A stretch of DNA of 9,111 bases. It comes from Chitinivibrionia bacterium. Its GTDB lineage: Bacteria > Krumholzibacteriota > Krumholzibacteriia > WVZY01. The notes under the pieces are model-generated. The model made no database searches. It saw only the letters and a list, made by a program, of their open reading frames with translations, and had not been told where the DNA came from. The position numbers and the translations under genes are program-made. The stretch covers positions 1 to 9,111 of the forward strand of contig JACQXT010000152.1 of assembly GCA_016208665.1 (NCBI GenBank). Direction: 5' to 3'. Numbering within the stretch: the first letter of the stretch is position 1; the number at the start of each line of letters is the position of its first letter. Below, one piece after another: positions 8,301 to 9,111 of this stretch.

Positions 8301-9111
8301 CCGTTCGCCTGGCCATTCCGCGGACGTCGGTTGCATTCCACCCTGAGGATGTCGATCGCATGCTCACCGGAACGACGAAATCGATCAGGGGAACGGTGCA
8401 GAACGATTCCGGCGTCGACTCGACGTTTTCCGGTACCGTGCTGCTGTTCGTGAGAGAGTCGGACGATACGACGGGGTATACGAGGGCGGAAGACGGATTT
8501 TATATACCCTACCGCTACCCCGGCGGCTATATCTACCGCGGAACGGCCGGCGTGGCATCGGGCCGCTTTGTCTTCAACTTTCATGTTCCGCAGTATCCGA
8601 ATCCGGGGTCCCGCGGATACGTCATGGCGTACGCGCACGACGACCTCAAAGACGTCGACGCAGCCGCAGCCAAAAAAGATATGAGAGTCGTATATCCGGC
8701 GCCCGGCACGCCGCCCCCCGAGCCCCTGGACGGCGCTCCGCGAATCAGAATCGGCTTCGAGGGCGGGATGAACAAGATCAAACCGGGCGCGGTTCTCCGG
8801 GCCGATGTGGAGGATGCCGACGGCATAAACATATTGAGCACGACCAACGAGGGAAGCCAGGTTCTGGTGCTCGATCAATCGGGCATTCCCATCGGCGTCT
8901 CGGACTATTTCACGTTTCATGAAGGGGGATCGGACACATCGGGATATCTCCGGTACGCCATGAACGATATTTCGCCGGGGAACCACCGGGTGATCTACAA
9001 GGTGGGGGACAGCTTCGGACAGCTGGCGCTCGATACGCTGTATTTCACCGTCGTCCATCCGATGGACAACTTCGCCGAGGCGGTGCTCAACTACCCGAAT
9101 CCGTTCAGCGC
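5321..9111 (+). CDS. PorU-like gingipain-family (peptidase C25) secreted cysteine peptidase, 3'-truncated by window edge
   Basis: A frame open from ATG 5321 to the window end (1263 residues visible, no stop), with AAAGGA 5 bases upstream of the start. It has a signal peptide (cleavage likely after Ala22, ALSLA/DD). A beta-rich N-terminal region of about 190 residues ends in an Ala/Pro linker (192-210), followed by a PorU-type module beginning near 217 (WIRIEIESRGMYAVTGSDIF). The C25 domain spans about 618-1000: DMVILYHGDF, PDIAVGRLPAG (752-762), catalytic His865 in NYIGHGS, catalytic Cys899 in AFSCTIGDF, and the closing YNLMGDPAVRLAIP. The His-Cys spacing (34) matches gingipains and PorU (33). 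Ig-like beta domains follow, and the visible end NYPNPFS (1257-1263) begins a FlgD-like/type IX sorting tail. C25 enzymes act outside the cell: PorU cleaves C-terminal sorting signals at the outer membrane, while others are secreted proteases. The PorU-type N-terminal module favours the sortase branch. The family is secure; sortase versus secreted substrate is open. Confidence 0.92.
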   Translation, partial: MRLRRVSLMVAVLWCMPALSLADDIRLVSETNGEMVVEVRFDNPAAAEDPPMQPYLAVPGLPRLHYARFFVAVPRPDGWRVTVAGGDFAESAGGLPERVEAERGGAVRSDSAARSGWYPHEPIVVSRPVYFRNVPMIGVDCYAVQVDYDRDARRTWSAYTIRIQYPPIEPGRLDRAIDPFVAGLVMNRRFIPAPAPAAAAGADAQAAPDPHFSLSSNWIRIEIESRGMYAVTGSDIFSLGFSLDAIDPSTMRLFSAGGINQSRSFADTTGTWKPGAWMTECAVLVRDGSDGAFNPQDSLVFYAVGPQGWKDHYKPGAPDSVYFDHLYSTSNVYFLTWGGSFGGAPKRMDPSPAQPAGGPYRTTFPERAFFEKNIVKNFDFGGDGWLWTEENAGKLALPPGTKLFPSFQVKDLVEQVPQSFRTVALAPYCGLACPDTENHPNDNHHAVYKMNGAWITEKIWNTGYAARYENGTAVSASGYFLQEGLNRLTVEIPRDLNPIDFMYFDFYSIAYERSLRADGGALAFSMPDTAGLVNMQVDNFPASGSLSLFDVTGQFDPLVLNGFATVPRPDNTRTARFSRSFSGEKKHFWACAQGTFKRPPSMRRHIPRDLRNTATSPDMVILYHGDFRAAAERLRAHRMTLLPYCPNPDVASVDIQDAYDNFSGGVHDPMAVRNYCKFLYDRGDGGGSPRLRYLALLGDANSDYKNFAASQPDYLPTDLILNPFEGTREAYATDDRLVLMDAEDEISGYSIPDIAVGRLPAGSVDEADGIVDKIIGYETSNEFGAWRNRILLVADDEKSTNTNADSDFILQSESLADGFVPPYIDVFKIYLTEFPDRGGENKEDARNLFISQWRKGALLINYIGHGSTRQMADEKVFLEENANELDNGYRLPLMCAFSCTIGDFDNAAAKSLSEKLLLKKDGGVIGCISASQVTYIFTNYALDFNLFRALFPSDPGFSEPAGLALIEAKLNTLPFPNRFQMENNDKYNLMGDPAVRLAIPRTSVAFHPEDVDRMLTGTTKSIRGTVQNDSGVDSTFSGTVLLFVRESDDTTGYTRAEDGFYIPYRYPGGYIYRGTAGVASGRFVFNFHVPQYPNPGSRGYVMAYAHDDLKDVDAAAAKKDMRVVYPAPGTPPPEPLDGAPRIRIGFEGGMNKIKPGAVLRADVEDADGINILSTTNEGSQVLVLDQSGIPIGVSDYFTFHEGGSDTSGYLRYAMNDISPGNHRVIYKVGDSFGQLALDTLYFTVVHPMDNFAEAVLNYPNPFS

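Noticed and set aside
8156..9058. 300-codon open frame on the minus strand
   Set aside because: Antisense to the C-terminal part of the peptidase, which is continuous and family-like on the plus strand; no domain or ribosome site recognised.

Overview
The window is a compact, single-strand (all +) stretch of a GC-rich bacterial chromosome. It holds six protein-coding genes and only one intergenic gap over 100 bases. No tRNA, rRNA, CRISPR array, insertion sequence or long repeat was seen. Two features point to a Gram-negative-type, double-membrane bacterium. One is a signal-peptide protein that looks like a small outer-membrane beta-barrel. The other is a PorU/gingipain-family (C25) peptidase whose last visible residues, NYPNPF, are typical of C-terminal type IX secretion/FlgD-like tails in the Bacteroidetes-Fibrobacteres-Chlorobi superphylum and related candidate phyla. 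High GC and this gene mix fit an uncultured FCB-related lineage (for example Krumholzibacteria, Eisenbacteria or Latescibacteria-like) better than a classic Bacteroidetes, but the exact phylum is an inference.

Layout. Bases 1-2804 are the 3' four-fifths of dnaE, the replicative DNA polymerase III alpha subunit (5' end outside the window). A TGATG junction leads directly into a 252-residue exported protein resembling YjbH-type beta-barrels (2804-3562). Its stop codon overlaps a perfect AGGAGG ribosome binding site for accA (3574-4575), the carboxyltransferase alpha subunit of acetyl-CoA carboxylase. The dnaE-accA neighbourhood is also seen in Escherichia coli; here the envelope gene is inserted between the two.

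A near-consensus sigma-70 promoter (TTGACA-N17-TATACT) sits on the accA stop codon and opens a second unit with a leader of about 95 bases. This unit has a 55-residue Trm112-type zinc protein (4703-4870), a small membrane protein resembling DUF457/YdjM-type metal-binding proteins (4911-5324, TTG start), and, coupled by an ATGA overlap, a very large secreted C25 cysteine peptidase (5321 to beyond 9111) with its catalytic His and Cys present.

Functionally the window joins housekeeping genes (replication, fatty-acid initiation, a translation/tRNA-modification cofactor) to envelope and secretion genes. Nothing seen amounts to a wholly new system. The points most worth following are the PorU-like peptidase (sortase or secreted substrate?), the unassigned membrane protein coupled to it, and the envelope protein embedded between dnaE and accA.
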